A DNA stretch of 43,218 nucleotides, from positions 85,110 through 128,327 of IMG/VR virus record IMGVR_UViG_3300035659_001474; one strand, written 5' to 3'. The DNA comes from a virus. Shown here in pieces: positions 27,110 to 36,175 of the stretch. Numbering within the stretch: position 1 is the stretch's first letter; every line of letters begins with the position of its first letter. Both the position numbers and the translations under genes were made by a program. The notes below the pieces were generated by a model, which was not told the DNA's origin, ran no database searches, and saw only the letters and a list, made by a program, of their open reading frames with translations.

Positions 27110-29305
27110 TTACAAGTTTGCTTGTACTGTTGTCACGCCTGACTGACTTGTTATTGTGCTTGCTTCTGTTGACGGTTGCATTGCTGCCGCTATACTTGAA
27201 GCAGATCTATTGCCTAGTCCGCTTATTGTTGCTACATTTTCGACTTGATTAAGTGTTAATGGTTGTTGAAAACTTAATACACTTTTTTCACTTCCAGTAG
27301 CAGTTGTCAATTTCATTGATGAAGCTAATTCTACTCCAGATGGTGTGGTCGAATCGACAACTTTTATTTTGAAATCTTCTGTCAATATTAAATCTTTACC
27401 AAATGGAAATCCATCGCCCATTACGCCATAACCGTCTTTATCTGTAACTTGCTGATATACACGAGGATCTGAATTCGCTTGATCACTACCATTATAGACA
27501 AATCTAAATGTACCCTGATATTTCAAAATATCATCTAATGTCTTATATCTATAAACTGGTCGCTGAGCTGTAAATTCTGCTGACTGTGTAGGATCACACA
27601 GCTTTGTCACATTATTCATTGGATTATTTGGATCATTAGGTACATCTTTTCCAGCAACATTACTTTGAGTTGAGGCTGTGCCGTCAGTCTGACAATACAT
27701 ATTACTAAGTATTGCGCCTAAAGCATCTCTTTGTCTTTGTCTAGCAGCTGTTAATGTTAATCTTGTTGTAAAAGATTCACCAAAAGTGAAATCATGGTCA
27801 ATGCCTGTGACATAATAAAATGTGTCGCGTCCAGGACAGAATATTGGGTAACCTAATTTTAATTCTGGACGACCAATAATAGTCATTGAACCGTTAAATA
27901 TCAAACTATTACGTCTAACAAGTTCTCTTTTTGCATAAGTAAATGCATCATCAGCTGTAGTAATATAGTTAGAATTAATCGTTTGCTGGCGTAAACCATA
28001 TTTCTCTAATTTACCGAATGATATTGCAAATCCATAATAAGGATTTGCCTCACTTCCTTCATACATAAAGCCCATTACAGGTGTTCCCTGAACATCTATT
28101 CTAGTCCATACCTGACTCTCGTCTTCAACTACATTTATATTTTCAATATCTATATCTTCTATAACATACACTGGATTTGATCGAGTATCCATATTATAGA
28201 ATTGCGGTTTCAAAACAACAGTTCCATCAATATCTTGAAAAAATTCATAATGAACTTGTTCTTTAGCATTATTAGCTACATCTAATCGATTTTGTAAATT
28301 GCCTTCAAAAATTGGAGCAGCACCAGTATTGAACGCAGCTGCTCCTTCAGGATACAACTTTGAAATATCAATCCATGGTAATTTGACTGTAGTAGTCTCT
28401 GTCGGTACAACAGGACCAACCTCACTGGCATTCGTACCTTCAATTGTAACATTTCTAGATCCGTAAATATATGAATAAGCATCTAAATCAAGACTAACAT
28501 CTTTTACGTGTGCTGAATTTTCTGTTCCTGGTCCCTTAAAACCATAAATGTATAGAGCTGCCGATAATGCTTCGAATTTTTTATTCCATATTTTTGCTAA
28601 TTGTTCGTTGTATGGTCTTTTAGGATCCAGATCAGCAGTCTTGTCAATAATTCCTTTTTCAAAAGCAGTACTTCTATCAGATATATTTTTCAAATCAAAA
28701 AAGTTTTCATTTATAGACAATGACACTAAATTTGCTATTATACCTGGTGTACTTATACTAACAAACAATGACGCAAAACCTGTCATTTGACTATTCAAAC
28801 CAGTTTGTCCACCTGCATCATGAAGTACTATTGAATTGTATGCAGATGGTTGCACATTAACGCTAGTTACTTGTAACCAACGCATCATATCTTGACAAGT
28901 TATTGTTGTAGTTATTATGTCACCAGCAGTTTCAGATTCTGATAAGTTAGTTATCATGCCCCAAAAAACTGGATAATATTGAGGTTCATTTTGTACTAGA
29001 AATCTACCTTTCATGTAAATTTCTACTTCTAACATTGTCGACAATGTGTCTTTAATACTACCATAAATACCTTCAAACATATGTTTAGGTGCTCTAGCAC
29101 TTATAGATGCTTCACCTGGTACTCGCTCAATGCCCTTTGATACTGAAATACTGCTAACAAAATTCATGAAATCTACTTGTGCATCGACTATCTGACCCGA
29201 ATTGTCTACACGTTTAAGTGTGATCGTACGTTTGCCATCTATGAATACAATAGCATCAGGTGCTACTGCATCTACAGTTGGTTGTTTATATTGATTCAAA
29301 TTCAT
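27110..29305 (-). CDS. Baseplate hub protein, gp27/gpD-like (731 aa)
   Basis: The N-terminal 170 residues follow the late-control/hub pattern: a beta barrel with VDFMNFVSSISVSKGIERVP, GEASISARAPKHMF and a strand pair ending in YPVFWGMITNLSESETAGD, then TTTITCQDMMRWLQ. A second barrel lies near residues 370-520 (KPQFYNMDTRSNPVYVIEDI, then LGYPIFCPGRDTFYYVTGID and HDFTFGESFTTRLTLTAAR), also typical. The C-terminal 200 residues are less clear and end in a Ser/Thr-rich tail. P2 gpD has about 390 residues and T4 gp27 391, so this version is extended. It starts in an ATGA overlap with the preceding gene and is followed by the spike gene, the usual hub-spike pair. It should form the trimeric platform joining tube and spike. 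Confidence 0.85.
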   Translation of the reverse strand: MNLNQYKQPTVDAVAPDAIVFIDGKRTITLKRVDNSGQIVDAQVDFMNFVSSISVSKGIERVPGEASISARAPKHMFEGIYGSIKDTLSTMLEVEIYMKGRFLVQNEPQYYPVFWGMITNLSESETAGDIITTTITCQDMMRWLQVTSVNVQPSAYNSIVLHDAGGQTGLNSQMTGFASLFVSISTPGIIANLVSLSINENFFDLKNISDRSTAFEKGIIDKTADLDPKRPYNEQLAKIWNKKFEALSAALYIYGFKGPGTENSAHVKDVSLDLDAYSYIYGSRNVTIEGTNASEVGPVVPTETTTVKLPWIDISKLYPEGAAAFNTGAAPIFEGNLQNRLDVANNAKEQVHYEFFQDIDGTVVLKPQFYNMDTRSNPVYVIEDIDIENINVVEDESQVWTRIDVQGTPVMGFMYEGSEANPYYGFAISFGKLEKYGLRQQTINSNYITTADDAFTYAKRELVRRNSLIFNGSMTIIGRPELKLGYPIFCPGRDTFYYVTGIDHDFTFGESFTTRLTLTAARQRQRDALGAILSNMYCQTDGTASTQSNVAGKDVPNDPNNPMNNVTKLCDPTQSAEFTAQRPVYRYKTLDDILKYQGTFRFVYNGSDQANSDPRVYQQVTDKDGYGVMGDGFPFGKDLILTEDFKIKVVDSTTPSGVELASSMKLTTATGSEKSVLSFQQPLTLNQVENVATISGLGNRSASSIAAAMQPSTEASTITSQSGVTTVQANL

Positions 29306-29859
29306 GAATTTCTCACATCTATCGTTTTAGTGACAGTAAACTGAAAATTGAATGTAAAATTGAACGGTTTTTGATCTGTTTCATCAAGCTTAAACGAATC
29401 AAATGTGCCTTGATAGATTGTGTCATCATAAGCTATGATTACTCGACCAACAGATTTTATAATACTATCACCGCCACTAACTTGTGATAATATTCCAGTA
29501 CTTCCGGGTCTTGTAAAATAATTGCGGCCATTGTTTCTATAAATCTCAATAAGACTCTTTAGATTTCGATAGCCTAATGAATCTTTTCTAGTTTGAACTG
29601 TCAGGCCATTAGAGCCATAGAACATTGCAGATGTGCCAGAGCAAGATAATACGTCAAGTTCATCATATGCAAAATTATGTAAATAAGCTCCCGCATCTCT
29701 TGATGTTGATCGTTTGCGGCTTTGAGTAATACGCTTTGTCAATGATTTACTAAATTCATTAGGATTTATGGCTAACATTAATACAGGAGGTGGTTCGTCA
29801 ATGTCCAGTTCAAAGAACATTGGTTTTGAAGCTATGTTTGCGCCTAGTATGTTTGCCAT
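29302..29859 (-). CDS. Baseplate protein, paralogue of its upstream neighbour (185 aa)
   Basis: It matches the 238-residue protein coded just before it along most of its length: AINPNEFSKSLTKRITQSRK against SINPQSLSSDYKQLLNRKRT, then 'LD.LS.SG.....FYG..GLT...R.D..G', 'IYRNNG' and 'YD...Y.G.F.S....E...KPF...F.F..T'. This order of genes after the tape measure, and the ending in a strand-rich 'FNFTFNFQFTVTKTID', fits proteins that sit between tube end and hub. I do not know a family name. The ATG at 29859 is preceded by AAGGATAAAC, two bases after the previous stop, and the stop overlaps the hub start (ATGA). It is probably a ring component of the tail-tip or baseplate. Confidence 0.65.
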   Translation of the reverse strand: MANILGANIASKPMFFELDIDEPPPVLMLAINPNEFSKSLTKRITQSRKRSTSRDAGAYLHNFAYDELDVLSCSGTSAMFYGSNGLTVQTRKDSLGYRNLKSLIEIYRNNGRNYFTRPGSTGILSQVSGGDSIIKSVGRVIIAYDDTIYQGTFDSFKLDETDQKPFNFTFNFQFTVTKTIDVRNS

Positions 29860-29861
29860 GT

Positions 29862-30578
29862 TTATCCTTGCGTAGTCTGCAAACCAACTATATCTAGAGT
29901 CACCCGATCATTTCTTAATACACCGGGTTGAGTGACTGTCGTGACATTTCTGAAAGATTTCATTCTGCCTGGGTATAATTCTTGTGTGATTTTGAATGAG
30001 AATTCATATTGCAAATCGAATGGTTTGTCACCAGATTCAGTTATTGATAACGATTCAAAGTAACCTCGATATACTGCACTGTCATAATTCAATATTACAG
30101 ATCCTTGAGCGACAATTAGACTTGTTTTTTCATCAAATAGTGTGCCGTTATTTCTGTATATATTGACGAACTTTTGAAATTCTAGAAATCCTTGAGTGTC
30201 ACGTCGAGCATAGTTTGTTAAGCCTAATGGTCCGTAGAAAGTAGCTGTTCGACCTGAAGAAGATAGAGTATCAAGTTCTTCGCCCCAATGTTCTTCTACA
30301 AATCCGCCTATTGTTCGTTTGCGATTAAGAAGTTGTTTGTAATCTGAGCTCAAACTCTGAGGATTGATGCTCATTGTTAGATCAGGTAATTGATATTTAT
30401 TTGGGATGTCTCTTATTTGCCAGATTAGAGGTTTTCTGTTTAGAATTTTGTTATTGCCAACAGGGTTTGGAAATGGTTGACCAGTGAATTGTTCAGTATT
30501 TTGACGTAATCTGACATCAGCAGCAGTTAATACGTCGACTGTTTTTTGTAGACCGATGATTGCGTCATTGATAGCCAT
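29862..30578 (-). CDS. Baseplate protein, first of a paralogous pair (238 aa)
   Basis: The domain shared with the next gene product covers residues about 50-210 (NPQSLSSDYKQLLNRKRTIG, GRTATFYGPLGLTNYARRDT, FVNIYRNNG, VILNYDSAVYRGYFESLSIT, FDLQYEFSFKIT). An additional N-terminal helix (MAINDAIIGLQKTVDVLTAA) and a C-terminal tail are particular to this copy. It starts within the stop of the tape-measure gene (TAATG). Being coded right after the tape measure and before the hub, it is likely to build the tail-tip or initiator ring where the tube begins. The family name is not known to me. Confidence 0.65.
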   Translation of the reverse strand: MAINDAIIGLQKTVDVLTAADVRLRQNTEQFTGQPFPNPVGNNKILNRKPLIWQIRDIPNKYQLPDLTMSINPQSLSSDYKQLLNRKRTIGGFVEEHWGEELDTLSSSGRTATFYGPLGLTNYARRDTQGFLEFQKFVNIYRNNGTLFDEKTSLIVAQGSVILNYDSAVYRGYFESLSITESGDKPFDLQYEFSFKITQELYPGRMKSFRNVTTVTQPGVLRNDRVTLDIVGLQTTQG

Positions 30579-33500
30579 TAGTAGCCTACAGGTTTTTCGC
30601 TATATAGTACTTTACGAATGATTTGTTCTATTTCTTGTCTGTCACGCTGATTGACTTGTATTGTAACAGTGTTATTATAATTGTTTGGTGTAGCTGCAGC
30701 AGTAGGAGTTACAGTATTTGCAATATTAGTTGGATTTACAGCAGCCGGAGTAGTTTTTATAGCTTGCATTAATGTTGCTAAATTTTGTGGGCCCATCTTC
30801 TTAGTAGACATTGCATCAAACACAAATTCTTTGTTATGTACTAATCCAGCAATATTACTTGTAGAGCCTTGACCAGTATATCCACCTGTTGCAAACGATT
30901 TATCAATGATACTATTAAGCGCGCCTACGACTTGTTTAAGATCAGCACCACTAGCATAACCTGACGCAAATTCTTGAGCAGCTCCTTTCATAGCAGATTT
31001 ATCATTGTTGATATAAGCTTGCATAACTTTAGGCGGTGCGCCTGCTAATTCATTAACTGCATTCATAAGAGCTGTCTGTGCGACATTAGTAAGACCTGCA
31101 CCACTTGCACCTTCTTGCATTTTCTTTGCAAAATCTGCAAATGGTGATCTAGCAGCTGCTACAATTTTGTTTTCAGTAGCAGCTTTTCCGCCTGTTACAG
31201 TCCCAATAGCTGCGCCTGCTATACCGCCAAGACCGCCTGTTTGTTTTTTGACACCAGTGATGATCGCAATATCTTTTTTTGTCTTAGCAATTCTGGCATC
31301 TAATCCTTCTAATTCTAATTTTCTTTTTGCTGCTTCATCTTTTTGACCTGACTTTTCAAGACCAGCAATATCTTCAGTAAATCCTTCTCGTTGTGCTTCC
31401 ATCATTTTAAGTTGTTTTTGTAATTTATCATCTACCTTTACTGCTTGATGATGATCTTTATTCAAATAATCTAAAACAGTTTCTATAAATGGTGTAAGTT
31501 CTTGTTCGATAAATGGCCATAATGTTTTTTCAAACCACCAATATAATTTTCTAAGCCAATTAGCTATACCTTCTTCAATCATGTCTTGAAGTGGTCTAGT
31601 ACCTTTAGCAATAATATCAGCTTGTTTCATTGCCTGCTGCTCAACTCGTTTTCTCTCTGCATCAGATAATTCTTTTCCTAAATCATTAAGACTAATTCCA
31701 CGATTAGACATATCTTCAATCAATTTCCATTGATCTTCTGCTAAACCAAATGGCTTACCCAATAATGTCAATTCTGTCCGACCGTATTGATCAATTATCT
31801 TTTTGACATCATCCGGCATATCTACATTTATATTTGGATCTTTTTGCTTAAGTGTCGCTGCTATAGCAGCTTTGATTTGTTTAGCTGGATCAAGAGCCTC
31901 AAATCCCCTAACAAATTGTTCATATTCACCAACATTAGACTTAAATATTGAATCTAATTGTTTTGATCTAGCTTTTTCTTCATCTGTTAATTTTTCTCCT
32001 CTTGCAACTCTATCATCTAATAATTTCTTTTCAGTTTTTAATGAATCCATCGCATTTGTCGTCTGCATGACTAGCATTTTTTGTTGATTTGTCATAGTAC
32101 TTGACAAACTAACTAAACCTGTTGCTAATTTCGATGCTTCTGCTTGACCTAATTTTGATCCTTTAACCATATTAGACATTGCTGTAGAAACATCAGTAAC
32201 TCTAGTTCCATACAACATTAATCCTTGCGCTGCATTCATCACTGAAGAAAAGAATCTAGTTGTCGTCATACCTGCATTAGATGCATCATGTCTTAACTGT
32301 ACAAATGTTCCCATTAATTTTTCTGTACCGACATTAAGATCAGTTACCCATTCACCAGAAATAGCAGCCATATCGCCAAATGACTTACCGGACAATAATG
32401 CCATATGTTCGACTTCAACAAAAGTTTTTGCGTTATCTTTCATAACATCATGTAATGTTATGCCTGCATTTGTTAATGCTCCCACATTCTTCAATGCTTC
32501 TTCATATTTCATCCCAACTCTATCCATCATTGTCATTAATGTTCCAGAATATGTATCAGTAGCAGCAGCTTGTGCCAATGTTTCTTTTGTTCCACCCTTA
32601 GCTACTCTTTCAATTTTGTCCCATGCATCAGCACCGGTTGCACCTAATAAAAATAACTGCTTTCGTCCTTCAGCTACATCTTTATTAAACTTTAATATCA
32701 TCATTACTATACCTGCAAGGCCCGCTAGAGCTATCAATGGTGCAGCTAATTCAGCTACAACACCCATTAATCCACTAATTTGCTCACCGACAATAGCTTT
32801 AGGTGCAGCTTTCTCAGCTAATTTCTCACCCATTCCATGCTTCTTCTTAAACCCTAGCTCTTCCTTAAGCGCACTCTTTTCTTTTCTCATCATGAGACCG
32901 CGCTCAAGCCAGCCAACATGCTGTGTCTTTAGCGCTGTTGATTGTAATTTTAACTCTTTAACTCTATCTTTCAACTCTTCTTTTCTAACTTTTTTAGTCT
33001 TCATGAACAATTCATTATGCTTCTTCTCAAACTTAGTCTGCTTTTCATCATAAGAAACATACTTCTTAGCTTGAGCTAAAGCCTCTTCATCAGTCATATC
33101 TTTATTCATCTTCTTAATCTGTGTTGCAAGCGCAGACGCCATTGTAGCTCTGTCAACTTGCATTTCATGCAATTTTTTACTAAGATCGTTTTCTTCATCT
33201 TTCAATTTATTAAGTTCTGCTTGCTTCTTTACTTCCTCATCTTTAATTTCACTTTCTTTAATTGTAGTGTCAAGTAAATCTTTACTTAATTTATTCTCTT
33301 CTTCTTTTAGTTTATTGATCTCAGTAGCTAATTCGTCTGGAGCTGTTGCTTGCATTTGTTGATCTATTTCAGCCAATTGCTGTTTATATTTTTCATTTTT
33401 CTCATTCAATGATTTAAAGCTCTTACTATCAACCTTGACACCCTCTTTCTTTAATTTTATTATTTCATCTTCACTTTCTTGTAACTTCTGCTTCGTCTCT

Positions 33501-33826
33501 TTTCTTGTTTTTTCTAAATTATTTTGTACATTGTCAAGTTTCATTTCTTTAGCTCGACGGTCTTCTGCTATATCTCTAGCTCTATTCTGTTGATTATTAA
33601 GTTTTTCTCGAATATTCTTAAGTTTATTAAGACCAGCTTCTTCTTCTTCTTCAGCTTTTTTAGTCTTTTTATGAATCTCTTCAATGGATTTCTCAATATT
33701 TCTCCAACCCATATCAACAGTCTCTTTACGAAACTTATCACCCAACTGCTTACCTACAGCTTTAACTTTAGCTGTATCGATCTCATTAAATTCTAAATCA
33801 AGCACTACTTTAGGATTTCGCGCCAT
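30578..33826 (-). CDS. Tail tape measure protein (1082 aa)
   Basis: Residues about 30-340 are a very long charged coiled coil (for example EEINKLKEEENKLSKDLLDT-type stretches, rich in K, E, L). A hydrophobic segment follows (about 352-376, LAAPLIALAGLAGIVMMILK), then a helical domain with Gly/Ala/Met-rich stretches (MTTTRFFSSVMNAAQGLMLY). Near residues 760-800 is an amphipathic, Trp-rich region. The C-terminus has the frequent tape-measure signature GGYTGQGS...GLVHNKEFVF, followed by helices. Position is as expected: after the chaperone-like genes and before tip and hub genes. The start at 33826 has AAGGA six bases upstream and lies one base after the previous stop. With the usual rule of about 0.15 nm of tail per residue, a tail near 160 nm is inferred. 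Confidence 0.9.
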   Translation of the reverse strand: MARNPKVVLDLEFNEIDTAKVKAVGKQLGDKFRKETVDMGWRNIEKSIEEIHKKTKKAEEEEEAGLNKLKNIREKLNNQQNRARDIAEDRRAKEMKLDNVQNNLEKTRKETKQKLQESEDEIIKLKKEGVKVDSKSFKSLNEKNEKYKQQLAEIDQQMQATAPDELATEINKLKEEENKLSKDLLDTTIKESEIKDEEVKKQAELNKLKDEENDLSKKLHEMQVDRATMASALATQIKKMNKDMTDEEALAQAKKYVSYDEKQTKFEKKHNELFMKTKKVRKEELKDRVKELKLQSTALKTQHVGWLERGLMMRKEKSALKEELGFKKKHGMGEKLAEKAAPKAIVGEQISGLMGVVAELAAPLIALAGLAGIVMMILKFNKDVAEGRKQLFLLGATGADAWDKIERVAKGGTKETLAQAAATDTYSGTLMTMMDRVGMKYEEALKNVGALTNAGITLHDVMKDNAKTFVEVEHMALLSGKSFGDMAAISGEWVTDLNVGTEKLMGTFVQLRHDASNAGMTTTRFFSSVMNAAQGLMLYGTRVTDVSTAMSNMVKGSKLGQAEASKLATGLVSLSSTMTNQQKMLVMQTTNAMDSLKTEKKLLDDRVARGEKLTDEEKARSKQLDSIFKSNVGEYEQFVRGFEALDPAKQIKAAIAATLKQKDPNINVDMPDDVKKIIDQYGRTELTLLGKPFGLAEDQWKLIEDMSNRGISLNDLGKELSDAERKRVEQQAMKQADIIAKGTRPLQDMIEEGIANWLRKLYWWFEKTLWPFIEQELTPFIETVLDYLNKDHHQAVKVDDKLQKQLKMMEAQREGFTEDIAGLEKSGQKDEAAKRKLELEGLDARIAKTKKDIAIITGVKKQTGGLGGIAGAAIGTVTGGKAATENKIVAAARSPFADFAKKMQEGASGAGLTNVAQTALMNAVNELAGAPPKVMQAYINNDKSAMKGAAQEFASGYASGADLKQVVGALNSIIDKSFATGGYTGQGSTSNIAGLVHNKEFVFDAMSTKKMGPQNLATLMQAIKTTPAAVNPTNIANTVTPTAAATPNNYNNTVTIQVNQRDRQEIEQIIRKVLYSEKPVGY

Positions 33827-33827
33827 A

Positions 33828-34238
33828 CTATTCCTTCTTTTCTTCTACACCCTTAACTTCTACTTCACCTGACTCTCTCTTATCAACTGACAGCTTTATC
33901 ACCTTATCCAATATACAATACTCACTAAACAAATAATCTATCAACTCGTCACCAAATGATGCAACAATCTCTTGCTTCTGCTTCAACATCCCCTTAGGAT
34001 CTAACTTCACATCATTCACTGATATAATCGCTCTTGCAACTGTATCAATCTTCAATGACTGAACACTAGCCTCAGAATCACTATACCTATTACTATTCTC
34101 AAATATCTCAACTACTTCACTAGCCATCAACGGCGCTAACACTATCTTCACATCTGACACTGTAACTTCTCGCTCTTGATACTTGTACATCTCTAACGAT
34201 TTCAAAGCATCAAGCGCTTTTTCCTGATCACTAGCCAT
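33828..34238 (-). CDS. Tail-assembly-chaperone-like protein, third of three sharing one domain (136 aa)
   Basis: The protein has the same order of segments as its two upstream neighbours: a short N-terminal helix, then a beta part (VTVSDVKIVLAPLMASEVVE), then IDTVARAIISVNDVKL, 'KQ.IV.SFGDELIDYLFSEY' and a charged tail (ESGEVEVKGVEEKKE). Position directly before the tape measure is that of tail assembly chaperones (gpG/gpGT-type) in tailed phages. It has its own ribosome site (AAGGAGAG) in the end of the upstream gene and starts one base after that stop, so it is made by separate initiation and not by frameshifting. The chaperone role is inferred from place and duplication; sequence alone does not prove it. 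Confidence 0.65.
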   Translation of the reverse strand: MASDQEKALDALKSLEMYKYQEREVTVSDVKIVLAPLMASEVVEIFENSNRYSDSEASVQSLKIDTVARAIISVNDVKLDPKGMLKQKQEIVASFGDELIDYLFSEYCILDKVIKLSVDKRESGEVEVKGVEEKKE

Positions 34239-34239
34239 A

Positions 34240-34689
34240 TTAACTCTCCTTTACATCTGTTTTAATGTTCATTGCTTCTCTCTTTGCCTCTGCATCTTTC
34301 ACACCTATCACATTAGTCTGTGCTGTTATCTCTATATTCTTGAAAAAACTATCCAACGATGACAACAACTTGGCATATTCCAAATACAACTCATCAATCA
34401 ACTCTTGGTGCCAACTTGATATTATCTGCTTCTTCTCACTAATACCCATCTTATCTAATGACATCTTATTCACGTGAGTAATTGATCTACAAAGCGTCTC
34501 AATCTTATGCTGGTAAATAAACGCCTGTCCCCACAAATTCATACACTCAATAAATGTATCTGTCTCGTCTTTTGCACCAAGTGTCCTAACTGTAACCACA
34601 AAATTCTCTATAGTCACATCCTTCGACCTATGTCGTATCTCAGAAATAGCATTCATGGCCAACAATGGATCTTCAAACTTCTTTGTCAT
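34240..34689 (-). CDS. Tail-assembly-chaperone-like protein, second of three (149 aa)
   Basis: Shares with its neighbours the pattern VTIENFVVTVRTLGAKDETD, then IETLCRSITHVNKMSL, 'KKQIISSWHQELIDELYLEY', followed by a short helical tail. The N-terminus MTKKFEDPLLAM helps place the start of the upstream paralogue. The start ATG at 34689 has a perfect AAGGAG seven bases before it. Together with the 136- and about 450-residue proteins it fills the gap between tube and tape measure, where chaperones that coat the tape measure are normally coded. Confidence 0.65.
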   Translation of the reverse strand: MTKKFEDPLLAMNAISEIRHRSKDVTIENFVVTVRTLGAKDETDTFIECMNLWGQAFIYQHKIETLCRSITHVNKMSLDKMGISEKKQIISSWHQELIDELYLEYAKLLSSLDSFFKNIEITAQTNVIGVKDAEAKREAMNIKTDVKES

Positions 34690-34703
34690 AACTACTCCTT
34701 AAT

Positions 34704-36053
34704 CTATCTGGTTTTTTGAATTTGATCAATCATCTCTTGTTGCTCAGCCTCAAACTTGTTCTTCTTATTAGCTGCAGATAATATTCTCTCTCTAGCAGAT
34801 AATATCTTATCTGTATTATCAACTGGTTGTTGAATTGAAGCATTCTTCAATGCTTCAAGCTTTTTCACTACTTCAGATTTCTCTTGCTCTTCTTCTCTCA
34901 AATATTCTTCTATATACTTAGTTGTATCTTCTTCAGATTCGTTAGTTACTTCTTTGAATATTTGGTCTCTATTCTTAAGCATGATAAATGATGTTATCTG
35001 AACAACCTCAGAATAATCTATGTTGTTCACTACCCACTGACCTTTTATTTCTTGTACATCTACAACATCATCACCAATAGTAGACACTTGATGAAATCCA
35101 ACAATCATTCCTGCAGGCGTCTTTGGCACGTCAATTACTATTGCATTGGTCATTTTTCTTTCATGTAATATTTTTGCACGCCTAGTATTCTCTTTCTTTA
35201 TCCGTAATTGTTTTATGAACTGATATTCTTCATATTCTCTAACTATCTTATCATGCTCATCTTCAGTAAATGCTTTGGCAACTGATTGTCCAACACGATT
35301 TTGATAGTCTAATACTGATTCACCGGGTTTTCTAGTAAGTGCATCAAATAATTCATCAGCTGAATTCTCTATCATTAACTTCTCCTTTGAATCTGTCTGA
35401 ATCTTTGTAACTTCATCTCGTTTTTCTCTTAACATCTGTTCTTCTTGCTGTAACTTCTTCCTACTTTGAACATGTTGCATTGCTTTAGGATTAACAAACG
35501 TACAAATCGAATCTGTCATGTATTCGACTTTAGCCCAATCAAGCTTATTATGTTCAATTAAATCGTCTTGCTGGTGTAGATATATCCAAATTTGTTGAAT
35601 ATACGATAAGCCGTTAGATTCTAATTCCTGATTTCCAGTGATAGCTGTGCTATTAAGAGACGATTTAGTCGTCTTTATTACAGTCCAACGCAACTTTGAT
35701 TCATCAGTCTTTATGAATTCGTTGATTAGTTTTGTGGCTTCTCGTACACGACTGGCAAGCGTTAAATATACTTCAAATATTTTGATTATTATTTGCTTGG
35801 GCCAATTGCGTATAAGCTTCTTGGCATCGTCAGTTATTTTACAGCCATTGATAGAATATATTGCGTACTGTATAGTGTCAGCAGCAGCTAATAGATTATA
35901 TTCGTTAGGTAGATTTTCGTATGTCTCGACAACTTGACTTTCTTCTGCTACTCCTAAAGTTCGAATGACCACTACTAAATCATTGAACTTGATAGTTTCT
36001 TTTAGAAAGCCATCAAAAACAAGATCTTTAATGTCACTGAATCTGTCATTCAC
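34704..36053 (-). CDS. Tail-assembly-chaperone-like domain fused to a coiled-coil region (about 449 aa, GTG start)
   Basis: The open frame extends upstream to a TTG at 36143, but that TTG is inside a terminator hairpin and the extension has no partner in the paralogues. The GTG at 36053 gives VNDRFSDIKDLVFDGF, which lines up with MTKKFEDPLLAM of the 149-residue paralogue, and AGAGAAG-like purines precede it, so it is preferred. The shared domain covers the first 110 residues (IKFNDLVVVIRTLGVAEESQ, then TIQYAIYSINGCKI and 'NWPKQIIIKIFEVYLTL'). The rest is helical and highly charged (KLQQEEQMLREKRDEVTKIQ), with an intervening small beta part (VIDVPKTPAGMIVGFHQVST). It is the long member of the trio and may correspond to the 'GT'-type longer chaperone. 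Start and role are both inferences. Confidence 0.55.
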   Translation of the reverse strand: MNDRFSDIKDLVFDGFLKETIKFNDLVVVIRTLGVAEESQVVETYENLPNEYNLLAAADTIQYAIYSINGCKITDDAKKLIRNWPKQIIIKIFEVYLTLASRVREATKLINEFIKTDESKLRWTVIKTTKSSLNSTAITGNQELESNGLSYIQQIWIYLHQQDDLIEHNKLDWAKVEYMTDSICTFVNPKAMQHVQSRKKLQQEEQMLREKRDEVTKIQTDSKEKLMIENSADELFDALTRKPGESVLDYQNRVGQSVAKAFTEDEHDKIVREYEEYQFIKQLRIKKENTRRAKILHERKMTNAIVIDVPKTPAGMIVGFHQVSTIGDDVVDVQEIKGQWVVNNIDYSEVVQITSFIMLKNRDQIFKEVTNESEEDTTKYIEEYLREEEQEKSEVVKKLEALKNASIQQPVDNTDKILSARERILSAANKKNKFEAEQQEMIDQIQKTR

Positions 36054-36111
36054 GTAATACTTCTCTTGTTGATATACTGCAACAGATGTAACGCAGAATT
36101 TACGAAGATAG

Positions 36112-36152
36112 AAAAAAGGGTGCTCTCCCGTTTTTACGGTCAATGAGCACCC
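36112..36152 (-). terminator. Factor-independent terminator after the tube gene
   Basis: Read on the minus strand: GGGTGCTC (36152-36145), a 19-base loop that contains a small CCG/CGG pair, GAGCACCC (36125-36118), then six T (36117-36112). The stem is a perfect 8-bp match with four G-C pairs at its base. It lies 24 bases after the TAA of the tube gene and ends about 60 bases before the preferred start of the next gene. It should end or reduce transcription after the sheath-tube genes, so that these are made in excess over the genes downstream. Confidence 0.85.
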
Positions 36153-36175
36153 TCGAGGGAATTATGAAATAGTTA

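Noticed and set aside
34230-34262. Possible programmed frameshift joining the 149-aa and 136-aa chaperone-like genes
   Set aside because: The downstream gene has its own AAGGAGAG ribosome site and ATG one base after the upstream TAA. No slippery heptamer was seen at the junction.
36054-36143. Longer start (TTG at 36143) for the chaperone-like coiled-coil gene
   Set aside because: The TTG lies in the loop/stem of the terminator, and the extra 30 residues have no counterpart in the two paralogues.
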